Shown one piece after another: positions 53,423 through 64,000 of a DNA stretch of 64,000 nt (positions within the stretch are counted from its first letter, which is position 1; the number at the start of each line of letters is the position of its first letter). The stretch comes from Harmothoe impar (lineage: Eukaryota > Annelida > Polychaeta > Phyllodocida > Polynoidae), in contig OX381705.1 of the NCBI GenBank assembly GCA_947462335.1, forward strand, positions 39,549,770-39,613,769, read 5' to 3'. The notes under the pieces were generated by a model, which saw only the letters and a program-made list of their open reading frames with translations, was not told the DNA's origin and did not search any database. The position numbers were made by a program, and so were the translations under genes.

Positions 53423-56040
53423 TTAGTTTTTGTCTTTCTTGTTTTTGCAAGAGCGTTTAGGCCTGCCGTTGGATTTTACAGCACACGGCATAAAGATCTC
53501 GGTATCGTCGGTGTCATGACCGTCAGTGAGATCTACGTTGATTACCGGTGTTTCCTCAGCTGGCCCGGCTTCACTGTCAAGGTCAGGCAGTGTGCATTGC
53601 TCCTGCTCGATAACAAACTCCTTCTTCTGTAGAACAGTGTATCTTGGAAGACCTGTGTTGCTTTCGGCCTCTCGGTTCACCGCTGAAACAGGAAAATGCA
53701 AACCATTTATTCTTCATAAATTAAATGTCATTGAAATAAAGCAGGAAGATAAGTAAAATGTATAAAAGGTTTCACAGCACTATAACAGTGAACGGAACAC
53801 ATGTATCTACCTGTAGCATATGACTAGTCATGCTCTACTATACAATAATTACACTCACCTGAACCCGGGAGAAGATACGTCAATCCATCTCCGTCCACTA
53901 GGAACGTCCCGCTGACCCGTGCTGAGCTGCTACTCTCCACGTTATACGTTGGTTCTTCCCCCTCTCCAGGTGGAATCGGATGTGTCAGCACCGCCGTTGT
54001 CTCATCTGGCTCCTCATCTGTTTCTCCACTTTTGTCATCTGAAAATGGAATAAGGTTACAAAATGATTAAAATTCATTTTATTGTAAAGCACACCGATTT
54101 GTACCGTACCATGTGTTCCTGTATCCTTCTATGTACAAAAATATACGTGTAATGCAATATTGACATTTTTCTTACCTGTTTCTTTGGTTTCTTTCCCGCC
54201 CGCATGCTCCTTTTCCAACATGTTTTTCGTGGCTGCTTCGGCCGACTTGCGAACTGGAAATATAGAAGGAATTTTTGTTTTATATCAAATAACTACATGC
54301 CATGTCCAGTTTGAACAATATATAACATAGTTCCTTTTTTTTATTCTGGGTTCATGTTATATGTCAAAGGTAACAGGAAATACTCACGATATTCAAGTGA
54401 CAGCCCAACTGCACCCACCGCCTGCCTGGCCTGCTCCTGCACTGTAAAGAGTCAAACCCATGCAAACAAATAATATATCTGTGTACTTTTTCCAACTGCA
54501 TTTCCTACATACCAAAATAAAAATAATGGTTTAATTTGTTTAACCTGACCAAATCAAATGCCACATAAATTTAAACTTCCCGTCTTCCCATACACTGATT
54601 ACATTTCTTCAATATACAACAAAATATCATTCCCACATCCTACAGGAAAACAGATTCCCATCTTGGTGTATGGTGTACATACATTTCTGTATGCTGGTTT
54701 CCACACAGCCCGGGCTGTCCTTTGTGCTGTCTCTGCTGCACGCTTCTCCAATTTCTGCATGCAGTCCTGCAGAGCTTGCGTAGACCATTCACATCGTTCA
54801 GCTGTTTGTCTAGCCCGGGTCTCTAGTTCCCGCATGCAGTCTTGCAAAGCTTGGGTTGAACGTTCAGTGGTTTCTGCAGATTTAGCCACCCGGTTCTCCA
54901 TCTCATGAACTGCGTTCTGTAAACTAGACATCATTTGGACATTAGAATTTGTGTACTCCTTTGAGGCGCCTGACATGGCACTGGATAATTTATCTAAACC
55001 CTGTACGTTCTTTATTTCCCTCTTCATTGTATGTTCTGCTAACTTGTCTTGCAGCTCCGCCATGGCATCTGTTGACTCTTGTACCTGTTCCATGCAGTCC
55101 CTGGCTTTCTCCGCCATGTTCTCCTGCGCCTCTCTGAAGAGTGAGTTCAGGTCTGCATATGTAACACGTGTTGCTTGAGCCTGTTTTATCTGCTCCTCCA
55201 GCATGCGTTGATTTTCACTTATCATGTGGCTCCAGTTTGGTGTGGGATACGGCTTACTGGAGGATGCATTGTGCACAGAGTTGTCACCAGTGAATAGATT
55301 TTTACGGGAAGCTGAGGTAGAGAGAACCTTCTCTATTCTGTCTAAACATGAAGTGTTGTGCCTTGTGCTGCCAGAGGGCATGGGAGGCCTAATTGGACTA
55401 AGCCTAGCTGTGTTGTCACTTTTGCTCTGGGTGGGACGTGTAGTAGTACCGGTATTTGCCTGAGAAGTGGGCGGCTGAGATGAAGTACTAGTTAAAACTT
55501 TCAGGGGATCTGGAGAGGGCGGTGGGGAACCTGTTTCCACGTCACTCAGATTCAACACATTGGAGAAGGATGCGGCTCTCCGCATTCTCTTTTTCGGTGG
55601 TGGGTCCAGTGGCTCATTTTTTTTTTCAGGTTCATCTTTTTTGGTCCCCTTCTTGGCTGCTTTGAGGAGAGTGTTATACCTGTTGCATATCTTAAGTACT
55701 TTTGCCCTGTTTGATTCCTTCAGTTTTTCCTAGTCTATCAACTCAGCATCACTGCCTTCTTCATCCTCTGCTTCTTCCTGCTCTGTCTCCTGCTGTAACC
55801 CTGCATCCTCTTCTTCCTGCTGGTTGTATTGGTTCATGGCTTCTTCTTGTGGAAAGGGATAATCTGAAAGCAAGCAAACACCACATGTGGTGTCTCATAC
55901 TGCCATACATGTCATGCATTGTGATCTGTCTACTCCACATGTTGTGTACTATTTTTTAAATTTAAACTATATATCAAGGGCTAAATAAATTGAATGGCAG
56001 AAAGGTAAGGAAATGAGACATGTATTAAATTTCCATTCTT

Positions 56041-56231
56041 TATGGCCTATGTTAAGGCTCGTCATTAACATGTATATATTGTTCTAGTTAGTAACCCCTA
56101 CCTGTGTGGCCGCTGCCAGCGCGGGAGGGTGCCTTGTTATGTAAGGTTAGTTCAGTATAGACTCCCCAGGTGGCAGTCCCTCTCCTCGCTACCGGACGCA
56201 GAGGGAGTATCACAGTTGGATTTTTGAATTT
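56041..56231 (+). repeat. Ngaro repeat A1
   Basis: Starts TATGGCCTATG. It is repeated at 60581-60771 with differences only near its right end (GCAGAG/GCCGAG and GTTGG/GTGGG). Confidence 0.9.
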
Positions 56232-56331
56232 GGTCGGATTGGACGCTTCCAAAAGGCTCTGCATGTGCAGGCCAGACCAACCAACTGTCATTTGAGATTT
56301 GAATTATTTCGTTTCATTTCTCATATTCAAA

Positions 56332-57450
56332 ATGTCTACAGCATGGTGCTATGGATGTCGAGGGGATCACATTCCTCCCCGTGGAAAGAATTGCAAACAG
56401 GAGACTAAGGAAGGCTTTAAGCGTATGCCTACCAGGAGAACTCCCATTGTCCATGATCCCAGGGCGACTCAGGAGGAAAGAGACGCGGCTGTCCAGAAGG
56501 AAATAGATACGAGCCTAGCTGAGGTACATCCCCGCGAGAAGTTCGCCACACATCAGGAGTACACAGACTACCTCCAGGAGCTGGACGAGGAGCAGCAGCG
56601 TCAGGACGATGTGCAAGCGCTGGAGGATCGCATTGCTGATCGAATTCGAGCCCGGTTTGAGAAGAAAAGCAAGAAAGACGAGGTACCCGACAAGCAGGAG
56701 GAACCTAACAAGCGACCGGACAAGCAACCGGACAAGCACCGGCGCTCCCGAGAGAGTTCCCTCGAGAGACACCCTCGTACCAGCACACGCATCTTTGACC
56801 CGAGGGAGTTTGAAGGTAGAGATACTTCAGCAGATAGACTTACAAAAAGCAGGCGCCGTTTTGACCTCAAGCGCTTTACCCGGGGTAGGGAACCAAAATC
56901 ATTGTCGTATGCAGAGTTGATGTATGTTTCTCTGCAGTGGGCGGTGGTTGGTATCGATGAGAACACCTTCACTGACCTAGGTGATATGAAAAGGTATTTG
57001 AACCATTTGGGTTTTTTATCCTTCAAAGCTGCTAGTGAGTTATATGATGAGCATGTATTTGCAGAATATGATTCAGAATTACGCCAAGAATGTATATATG
57101 GTAGCGACATAGAAGAGTTCTGTTTTGGAAATGACCAGCTTAACACTAGGCATTTCGGTACAGAAGGCCTGAAAAAAGTGAGAGAGGAGAGTAAACGTAG
57201 TGGTAGTAGTAGGGGCGGTACTTCTAGGGCAGGAGGCCGCTCGCAGAGTGGTGGTGGTTCTCACAACCGTTCTGCAGTTAACCCACAGGGTCTTAAGGTG
57301 GGTGAGGATGGCCATGTTATGGCATGTGACCGCTACAACAGATTGGGGTGCGATTCGAGAAATTGTGCTTTCGCACACGTCTGTAACAAATGTACTGACC
57401 CTACACATAAGGCAGCATCTTGTCCTAATGTGAGAATGTATAAAGCGTAG
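56332..57450 (+). CDS. Ngaro gag-like protein (ORF1)
   Basis: I start at the ATG 56332 (MSTAWCYGCRGDH). The N terminus has a C-x2-C-x4-H-x(n)-C cluster. A highly charged region with DKQEEPNK/DKQPDK-type repeats (about 135-155) and an Arg/Ser segment follow. A helical core has LSYAELMYVSLQWA. The C terminus has Ser/Gly-rich sequence then a CDRYN...C-x5-C-x3-H finger and a C-x2-C-x4-H-x4-C knuckle (CNKCTDPTHKAASC), the pattern typical of DIRS/Ngaro gag. It ends at TAG 57448-57450, and the next gene continues in the same frame. The role is RNA binding and particle formation. Confidence 0.85.
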   Translation: MSTAWCYGCRGDHIPPRGKNCKQETKEGFKRMPTRRTPIVHDPRATQEERDAAVQKEIDTSLAEVHPREKFATHQEYTDYLQELDEEQQRQDDVQALEDRIADRIRARFEKKSKKDEVPDKQEEPNKRPDKQPDKHRRSRESSLERHPRTSTRIFDPREFEGRDTSADRLTKSRRRFDLKRFTRGREPKSLSYAELMYVSLQWAVVGIDENTFTDLGDMKRYLNHLGFLSFKAASELYDEHVFAEYDSELRQECIYGSDIEEFCFGNDQLNTRHFGTEGLKKVREESKRSGSSRGGTSRAGGRSQSGGGSHNRSAVNPQGLKVGEDGHVMACDRYNRLGCDSRNCAFAHVCNKCTDPTHKAASCPNVRMYKA

Positions 57451-59442
57451 GTATTGTCGTCACCCATGCCCATTGCTTCTGTATGTGAAGAGGGGATTAC
57501 ACATAGTGTTGAGTGTGATACACTACCGGCCGCTGCTATTAAGGTAGACATGGGTGGGTGCTTAAGCACTGATTGCTTTGACCCACTGTTCCCATACGAG
57601 GTTAATTTACAGGTCAATAACCAGCTGGTTAAAGTATACTGTAACAGTGACGTGTGTGATATCATAAATATACATAAGATAGGTTGGCCGCAGCCAGACC
57701 AATTTGTAAAATTCCACGTGTTGGTCAGTGAGTCTATAGGTATCAGGACTGAATCATTCTATGTAACAGAAGCCTGCTTTTCTGGTTCTTGTAGTTGTAA
57801 ATATGTCTTAGACGGACTGACTGTTTCAATGAAGCCTTGTCGAGTGTTCACAGAATGCTTTATGTGGGGGGTAGTAGATGAGAACTGGTTGTACATATTA
57901 GAAGGGGCGGTATTTGGTTTCAGGGTTGTGAACCCAAATTGTCCGTGTACATATGAAAATGATAATTATGCTTCTATTTTAGAGGATCATAGAAAATCAT
58001 TTATGCATGATAAATTAAGAAAGGAGCTTTGTGAGGATAAAATAATGTTGGTAGATTCCAAGCCAAATTGTATCCATGCTCTCGGGGCGGTTGTCAAAAA
58101 GTCTGATTATATGGATGTTGGTGAAAAAATTCGCCCTATCACTGACTGCTCGCGCTCGGGCGACGAATCACCATCAGTGAATGAATTTACTGATGAGATT
58201 TCAGAACGTTTTGTATATAAAACTTTAGATGACGTATGTGATATCTTAACAGAAAATGCTTCTATGTGTTGTACAGACATAAGCGATGCCTATCGCGGCC
58301 TACATATTTATTATGGCGATAGGACATATCAAGGTCTGAGATGGGACTTTGAAGATGGTGAAGGGGTTAAGACATTGGTAGATGGGCGCCTGTGTTTTGG
58401 TTTAGCCAGCGGCCCATACATCTTCAATTCTGTATCTGATTTTATTGTCAGATGTGCTGCTCGTAGGGGGGTGAGAAATATTATAAATTATTTGGACGAC
58501 TTTTTTATGTGTTACCCTACTTTTGAGATGTGTAAAATTGCCCAGCATACTCTATTTAGGGTGATTCGTCAGTTGGGATTTTTTATTTCATATAAAAAAA
58601 TATCCCCTGTCGCAAAAAAGGTCGTGTTCTTAGGTATTCAGGTTGATAGTGTGAATATGGAACTGTCCCTACCTAATGATAAATTATGTGCGTTGTTGTG
58701 TAAACTTAGAGACGCAGAGGGCAAGTTGAAAATGACGAAGAGAGAGCTCCAGTCGCTAGCAGGTAGTCTGGCCCATGCCAGCAAGGTTGTGAGGGGGGGC
58801 CGCTGCTTCTCCCGCAGAATTTATAATCTTTGTAATTCTGTAAAGAAACAACACTATAAAATATGATTGAATGGTGAAGCCAGGGCAGACATAAAATGGT
58901 GGCTCGACTTTGCTGAAGGTTTTAATGGATCAGCGAAAATTCTTCGCCCTTTTGGCTCACATTTAGCAGTTTATAGTGATTCATCATTTGATGGGTTTGG
59001 TGCCTACCACCAATCAGATTGGCTGATTGGTAGGTGGGATGAAGGTATCAGCATACTCCCCAGAGCTGCTCGTCATCATTGGGCTCAGGCCCCTTCAGAA
59101 TTTGAAAGAAATATTAACAAGCTTGAATTTTGGCCTGTTCTTCTAGCAGCAAAAAGGTGGGGCCACCTATGGAAAGATGCTGAGATTACCTTTGTTACGG
59201 ACAATACCCAGGTGATGCATATGCTCAACACGGGCCGCAGCTCGAATGGTAAATGCATGTCCTGGATCAGAGAATTGTTTTGGTTAGCAGTTAAGGCTAA
59301 CTTTTATTTTAAATCTGTATATATTAATACAAATAATAATGTGATTTGTGACTGTTTGAGTAGGTGGGGCAAAAAAGGTGCCCGAGATAAGTTGTTGTAT
59401 TGTACATCTGAGGATTCATTATGCTGCCATTCGCTTTTGTAA
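57451..59442 (+). pseudogene. Ngaro reverse transcriptase and RNase H (one in-frame TGA)
   Basis: In frame with gag, directly after its TAG. A protease-like or linker region comes first, with no clear D-T-G. The RT has CTDISDAYRGLHI, GLASGPYIFN and NYLDDFF (near 58490), typical of DIRS/Ngaro, then ISYKKISP and VVFLGIQVD. After TGA 58864-58866 the same frame continues as RNase H with AVYSDSSFDGFGAY, INKLEFWPVLLA and VTDNTQVM, ending at TAA 59440-59442. The first ATG after the gag stop is at 57466. Except for the TGA the domains look complete, so this is either a very recent pseudogene or depends on readthrough. Confidence 0.8.
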
Positions 59443-60407
59443 TTTACAGGACCGAGGGCTAGACTGGCTGAGCGCCTGCAGTTCTTACTGGAGCATGATG
59501 TTTCAGACAGCACTAATAAGACTAGATCGTCACAAACCAAGAAATATTTGGAGTTTTGTGCGTTGTACGGGGTAGATTCAACTAACCCGGGGTCTGAAGG
59601 GATTGCTTTCTATATAGCTTATTTGTCTGTTACTCATTGCTATTCCTCAATAACTGGTTATTTGTCAGGAGTTAACTATTATCTCAAATCTCATCGTTCA
59701 ATAGAGATAAAGTATAGCGACCCCCTTGTTGCCAGGGCGATTAGAGGGGCTAAACGTGTGCTGGTGATGCCCCCACCCAGTCTATGGCTATTTTGCCAGA
59801 ACACCTTATTCTAATGTTTGAGTGTCTACCTATGTCTTTAGGTCACGAATGTTTTTGGGCCGCTGCCTTATTTGCATTTAGGACTCTATTGAGAAAATGC
59901 CATTACACTTTGTCTGATAGTACCATTACCAGGGATTGTTTCCAATTCTTTGACTGGGGGATGATGGTAACTGTATGCAAATCGAAGACGATTCAATTTA
60001 AAGAGAGAAAATTATTAATACCTGTGTGTAGGGTGGAGAATGTTGCTTTATGTGCAGTTCACTGGGTAGAGAACCATTTTTCTCATGTTAAAGGTAGGCC
60101 AACTCACCAAGCCTTCCTTATGCCTATGGGAGAGGAGCTAGAGCCTCTCACATATTCCATGTTTTCAGACATTCTTCAGTTCATTTGTGCAAAGGCAGGT
60201 ATTGTGGCCGAGAAGATATCCTCTCACGGGTTCAGGGCTGGTGGATCTACTTATCTGGCCAGGGTAGGAGTGGAGCTGGACGTGATTAAAGAGAGGGGGG
60301 ACTGGCGTTCTGATCAGGTTTTGAAGTATCTCCGCAGACCAATTGCCGACAGGGTCTCATTGGATGAACGGGTAGCCCGCATGCTGTCCCAGGTTATTTG
60401 TGATTAA
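59443..60407 (+). pseudogene. Ngaro tyrosine recombinase (one frameshift)
   Basis: It continues in the same frame after TAA 59440 with an N-terminal SAM-like region (RLAERLQFLLEHDVS, then YLEFCALYGVD). It shifts frame near 59770-59784 next to a CCCCCACCC run, and continues with the catalytic part to 60407. Tyrosine-recombinase residues are recognised as Arg in FRTLLRKCH, the H-x2-R pair in SSHGFRAGGS, Trp in ERGDWRSD and Tyr in VLKYLRRP. It would integrate the circular DNA copy. The frame break means this copy is probably dead unless supplied in trans. Confidence 0.8.
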
Positions 60408-60482
60408 TACCCTTATTGTTATTATTGTTTATTTCTTGTTTATTGTTATTTATGTGCTTTGCTGGGCTGTACGTTCCGTTTT

Positions 60483-60583
60483 GGGCAGGTTAAGCCAGCC
60501 ATACGCGTAAGCACCATTATAATATTGTGTTGCCTCCTTATTTATATAAGTATTATTATCACAGATAACGATAGAAACAATAT
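60483..60583 (+). repeat. Ngaro repeat B1
   Basis: Starts GGGCAGGTTAAGCC and ends AACAATAT, overlapping the TAT of A2. Repeated at 60841-60941 with one difference (CCTCC versus CCTAC). Confidence 0.9.
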
Positions 60584-60771
60584 GGCCTATGTTAAGGCTC
60601 GTCATTAACATGTATATATTGTTCTAGTTAGTAACCCCTACCTGTGTGGCCGCTGCCAGCGCGGGAGGGTGCCTTGTTATGTAAGGTTAGTTCAGTATAG
60701 ACTCCCCAGGTGGCAGTCCCTCTCCTCGCTACCGGACGCCGAGGGAGTATCACAGTGGGATTTTTGAATTT
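60581..60771 (+). repeat. Ngaro repeat A2
   Basis: Second copy of A1, joined directly to B1 as in all Ngaro-type termini. Confidence 0.9.
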
Positions 60772-60840
60772 ACTTGTATGTTTTGCACTTACTGGTATAT
60801 TGTCTTGTATGTTCTTTGAACTTTATCGTTATATAAAAAA

Positions 60841-60941
60841 GGGCAGGTTAAGCCAGCCATACGCGTAAGCACCATTATAATATTGTGTTGCCTACTTATT
60901 TATATAAGTATTATTATCACAGATAACGATAGAAACAATAT
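60841..60941 (+). repeat. Ngaro repeat B2
   Basis: Second copy of B1. It ends at TAT 60939-60941, followed by ACTCAC, which on the minus strand is the splice donor of accessory-gene exon 6. Confidence 0.9.
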
Positions 60942-63439
60942 ACTCACTGTTGATACCGTCTTCCAGAAGACCCCCTTCTAGTGCAGCAGTCAATGCGGTA
61001 CTAGGCATGGCTAAGTCCTCGTAGTTCTCCCGGTCCGGTCGGTTTGGGTCATAGCACAAGTTCTTGGGCCTTCCACATCCCCTTCCAGTGATGTCTGGTG
61101 GCTGCATTCCAGGTATCCCTATAAAAATAAAGCATAATAAAATGTGTGAGTAAAATTGGAATGTGGAAAATAAAATATGACATGTAACATGGAAAAAGGG
61201 ATGTGGCATATCATGTTTGTTTGACGTCATTTATTTAGAATAAGGTATCTGCAGCATTATGAGGAAAAACTGTATTACTCACCTAAAGTAACCTCCTCTC
61301 CCGCGTAGTCACATGCCCCCTGTTCCAAATCAGTCAAATTGTCTCCCTCCTCACGCTGACCACTTCCACTGCCGTATTTAGCATCAATCTGCTGCCGCTG
61401 TTGTAAAAGAAATCACATACATGAGAATTAAAATACAAACATGCCACAACAACATGTTGATACACAGCACCGATACATCACTACTGTCATGTGGGGAACA
61501 GAATGAAGTTACTTTTTAGGATATGTTGCCAAAATAGCACTACGTTATTACACAAAGGAAGAATGGAATATGATCTTACCTTTTTCTTAGCTTTTTGCAC
61601 AAAGTATCCAACCTTGTCTTGCACCTCTACCCCTCCCCCCGTTAGCGTTGACATATTCTGATGAAGATAAAATGAAACATGATTTTAATATCTAGATTTT
61701 TTCCCCCTTTCTACAGTAACAGAACAGTCAAAGTCAAATTAAATTATATTTTATTTTTACTCTTCTTGTTTTACTACATACTTTATATGCTGAGATAAAT
61801 GTGTTGATATACAATTTTATTTTATACTGGCTATGTTGTTCTAACTGTATTAAAGTTAAACTACTCACCCGTTAACTCCTCCCATGCCATTTTCCTCAAG
61901 GCAGCTCCGTCAGAAGCATGGCGGAAACGGCCTTTTAACACCGGCTTCAGATGATTTGCCCCGGTTATAAAGGAGGCCAGCTCGTCCGGCCGCCAGTGCT
62001 CGCCTTTTTTCTGGTTTTCGGAGGTGTCCATTACAGATATGGTGCTGTTGGCCCCTCCTCTGCCCCTCCCTCTCCCACGCCCACGCACACTCGTGTTGGA
62101 CAGAGAAGCATTCCCACCTCTACCTCTGCCACGTCCCCTACCCATGGTGGCCGCCAGAATTTCTTGGAAAATGTTCCCTTGGTTGGAGGAGGTGGATGCA
62201 GCACTAGATGAGGCTGATTTACCTTTACCCCGTGAGCTAGAGGATTTAACCTGCTTCCCCTTCTTCCCTTTTACACTGTCTTGCTTTTCAGGTTCATAAC
62301 TAGGGTCATATCCACTGTCGTCAGGATCCTGACGTGGAGCAGTTTTTTTGGCAGCTTTCTTCCCCGTGTTACTTTGATGCTCTGAAGAGGGGTGTTTCCC
62401 TTTCCCCCTTTTTTGGCTCAACGCGTTTCTGGCATACAGGCTTAACATGTATGCTATGGCCTGCTCCCCTCCATCCCCGTCAAACATGGAGGGGTCCAGT
62501 TCGGCCTCTTCCTCTTCTTCTTCTGGTTCTTTGTCCTGTTGGTCCCCCTCCTCTTCTTCTTCTTCCTCACGGTTGTCCCTGATGGGCTGTAAATGTAAGG
62601 ATACATGTATCAAAATATAGTGTAACAAGACTGGTCATGAAATGTCAATGTGGTACCGTTAACTTGTTTTAACCCAGACAGACAGAACATTAAAAAAAAA
62701 GACATGGCATGTACATGTATAGGGTATGTGGTATAGAAAGCAGAAACAAAACCTGCCATTAAATCAGGATCCTGTGGTTGGCCAGTTAGTTCTCTGTTTA
62801 CGGCCAGTAGAACCCATAGGTCAAGCAACCTCTTCTTCATACCTTTGAAGCCTTTATCCCCATCTTTATCCTTCCCACCTCTCGGCTTGAAAAATGAAAA
62901 ATCATTTGTTCTGTGTAAGACAATAGAAAGGACCAAAAATACCCCCCCCCCCAACCACATTTTCAGTACCGGTATACCGTAATGCTATAGCACCCCCCCC
63001 CATACCCTTCCTTTCCATTTTTACACTTGATGCATGCCATGTTTTTGTTGCATACCCCGGTCTGTTTACGTTATATTTCAGTGCAATAACACAGGGCATG
63101 TAGGATATCATGAGAGGATGGACAACAGGGAGGGAGGGAACAAGTTTGAGAACGACCGGTAGCCATTCGTGCAGGAAGCCGGGAGGCGCGGGAAAAGAAA
63201 TGCTACATTATGAATGAAAACTTCGTTGGCATTCAACAATATATATACAGCAAAATGTGCACCACACGTTCGTTCATCTTGTTGCCATTGACAGGAATAA
63301 ACTACTTACACGTTTTGGCGGCCTTCCCATGTTGTTCGAAGAGTGAGTGGACGATAACACCGGTCGGGCGAAATGTTGTGATTCTCAAATTGCATATGGC
63401 GGCTGACCTATATATGACGTCACGTGGAGTTCCCCGTGG

Positions 63440-63691
63440 GGTTTCCCCACTTTTAGTCGGGCAGCCGGACTCACGCACCACATACGGGGGTGAAGATACG
63501 GCACTCCGTATGTCAATGCGGGACATCCGCATTTAGAGTGCCGCATGTGGGTTTTTTTGATAAAAAGATACGGAGGCAACACGGCAATGGTTCAGAAACA
63601 GAAAAATATATTTTTTTTAAAAGTTCCGTATCCCTTCCGCATTGAGGTGCCGTATCTTGGTGGGTTTTTTTGAATGCGGTGAAATGGCCTC
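63440..63691. repeat. Right subterminal and terminal repeats of H2
   Basis: Repeated ATACGG/CCGTAT and CCGCATT/AATGCGG words (near 63482, 63499, 63509, 63529, 63540, 63570, 63625 and 63650). It ends in GGTGAAATGGCCTC, the inverted partner of the left end. Confidence 0.65.
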
Positions 63692-63694
63692 CTG

Positions 63695-64000
63695 GCTAGG
63701 ATAAATGTGTCTGTAAGGAATTGAAAATGCCTGCAAAGTGTCTTTCACAGAGCAGGTGTTTGTTTCCTATGCAGGGTGTCTATGGACATATCATACATTG
63801 ACATAAAATGGATATAACTTTATGATGTCTACAATCTCTCTCATAGGTATCCTAATTAACCTATCTGATTTATAATCACTACTGGGGAGGGGGGTATACT
63901 CAAAACTGGTATGAATGTCATCCCTGGAACATGCCTTGTAGATATCTCCATATCACATCTTTTTGACGTGTCTACATTTAAATGTTTTAGACATCTTTTA
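63695..64000. other. Flanking DNA right of H2
   Basis: About 300 bp with no ORF, repeat or motif that I can support. Confidence 0.5.

Larger units (their letters stand above)
56041..60941 (+). mobile_element. Ngaro-type tyrosine-recombinase retrotransposon (A1-ORFs-B1-A2-B2)
   Basis: Split direct repeats: A1 56041-56231 and A2 60581-60771 (191 bp, two differences seen); B1 60483-60583 and B2 60841-60941 (101 bp, one difference). TAT stands at the left junction, at the B1-A2 junction and at the right junction, as expected for site-specific recombination of a circular intermediate without target duplication. It encodes gag, RT-RNase H and a tyrosine recombinase in the same strand. It lies in an intron of the H2 accessory gene. 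Confidence 0.9.
53423..63330 (-). pseudogene. Harbinger SANT/Myb-like accessory gene, H2 copy (11 exons, split by Ngaro)
   Basis: Exons (minus, 5' to 3'): 63330-63310 (7 codons, starting MGRPPKR), 62885-62753, 62586-61869, 61657-61580, 61398-61283, 61118-60948, 55863-about 54683, 54441-54388, 54253-54176, 54038-53859 and 53682-53423. Exon 3 has an acidic Glu run, RGRGRGR repeats (AT-hook-like, about 62050-62150) and the SANT block HWRPDELASFITGANHLKP. Exons 5-6 carry QIDAKY...ACDY and GMQPPD...CYDP as in H1. Exon 7 is a coiled coil with Glu/Gln/Ala heptads and a repeated STQALQDCM unit. The last exon ends in a KR-rich tail. One in-frame TAG (55730-55732) breaks exon 7, and the Ngaro sits in the preceding intron. 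It otherwise looks well preserved. Its presumed role is nuclear import and end binding for the transposase. Confidence 0.7.
43094..63691. mobile_element. PIF/Harbinger transposon copy 2 (H2) with nested LINE and Ngaro
   Basis: Left end GGAGGCATTTCACC, right end complement GAGGCCATTTCACC, flanked by CTG at 43091-43093 and 63692-63694. It has the same two-gene layout as H1: transposase + at 50765-52416 and accessory gene - at 53423-63330. Removing LINE-B (about 7.3 kb) and the Ngaro (4.9 kb) leaves about 8.4 kb, close to H1's 8.2 kb. Terminal GAGGCC is shared with H1 while the inner repeat differs, so the two are related but distinct families. Confidence 0.78.

Noticed and set aside
54558..55463. 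Plus-strand ORFs opposite the H2 coiled-coil exon
   Set aside because: They are Cys/Ser-rich shadows typical of the complement of Gln/Glu/Ala-rich helical coding sequence.
62024..62299. Proline-rich plus-strand ORFs near 62 kb
   Set aside because: They are the complement of RGRGRG and Glu-run codons of the accessory-gene exon 3.

Overview
The window is metazoan nuclear DNA. Coding regions are split by GT-AG introns, there are no bacterial-style operons, and almost all recognisable coding sequence belongs to transposable elements. The mix (PIF/Harbinger transposons with intron-bearing transposases, CR1/L2-like LINEs, several Ty3/Gypsy elements and an Ngaro-type tyrosine-recombinase retroelement) is what one expects of a marine invertebrate such as a lancelet, mollusc or hemichordate. 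I cannot fix the species. I see no convincing host gene, rRNA, tRNA or CRISPR array.

Left part (1-24.2 kb): a stack of old elements. Two Gypsy elements can be recognised in pieces. One carries an accessory zinc-finger 'ORF3' (N part on + at 1-2780; C part on - at 14.3-14.96 and 22.46-22.58 kb; LTR on - at 4590-5101). The other is a Mag/K02A2.6-like Gypsy (gag-protease on - at 22.58-23.7 kb; reverse transcriptase-RNase H on + at 2.79-4.55 kb). The pieces fit a single inversion of about 19.8 kb with one breakpoint inside each element. Later insertions are a 322-bp foldback MITE (3901-4222), an 8.2-kb Harbinger (5571-13790) and a 5'-truncated LINE (about 14.96-22.45 kb).

Middle (24.2-43.1 kb): about 5 kb of mostly non-coding DNA with diverged repeats, a small palindromic MITE and a LINE 3' tail. 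It is followed by a 12.7-kb, nearly pristine Gypsy element on the minus strand (29946-42623). That element has 484-bp LTRs differing at one base, a tRNA-His primer site, gag, a textbook -1 frameshift signal into pol, and a third 1098-codon ORF in the envelope position that is not an envelope.

Right part (43.1-63.7 kb): a second Harbinger (43094-63691), swollen by a full-coding LINE (about 43.5-50.76 kb) inserted directly before its transposase start codon, and by an Ngaro element (56041-60941) inserted in an intron of its SANT/Myb-type accessory gene. Both Harbingers have the same layout: a transposase on + at the left converging on a many-exon accessory gene on - at the right, flanked by CTG.

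The most striking result is that both LINEs, although divergent, encode the same extra module upstream of endonuclease-reverse transcriptase: a NADAR (YbiA-like N-glycosidase) domain at the end of ORF1, then a separate SGNH/GDSL-hydrolase-like ORF. One copy keeps the catalytic-type residues of both domains and the other has lost them.
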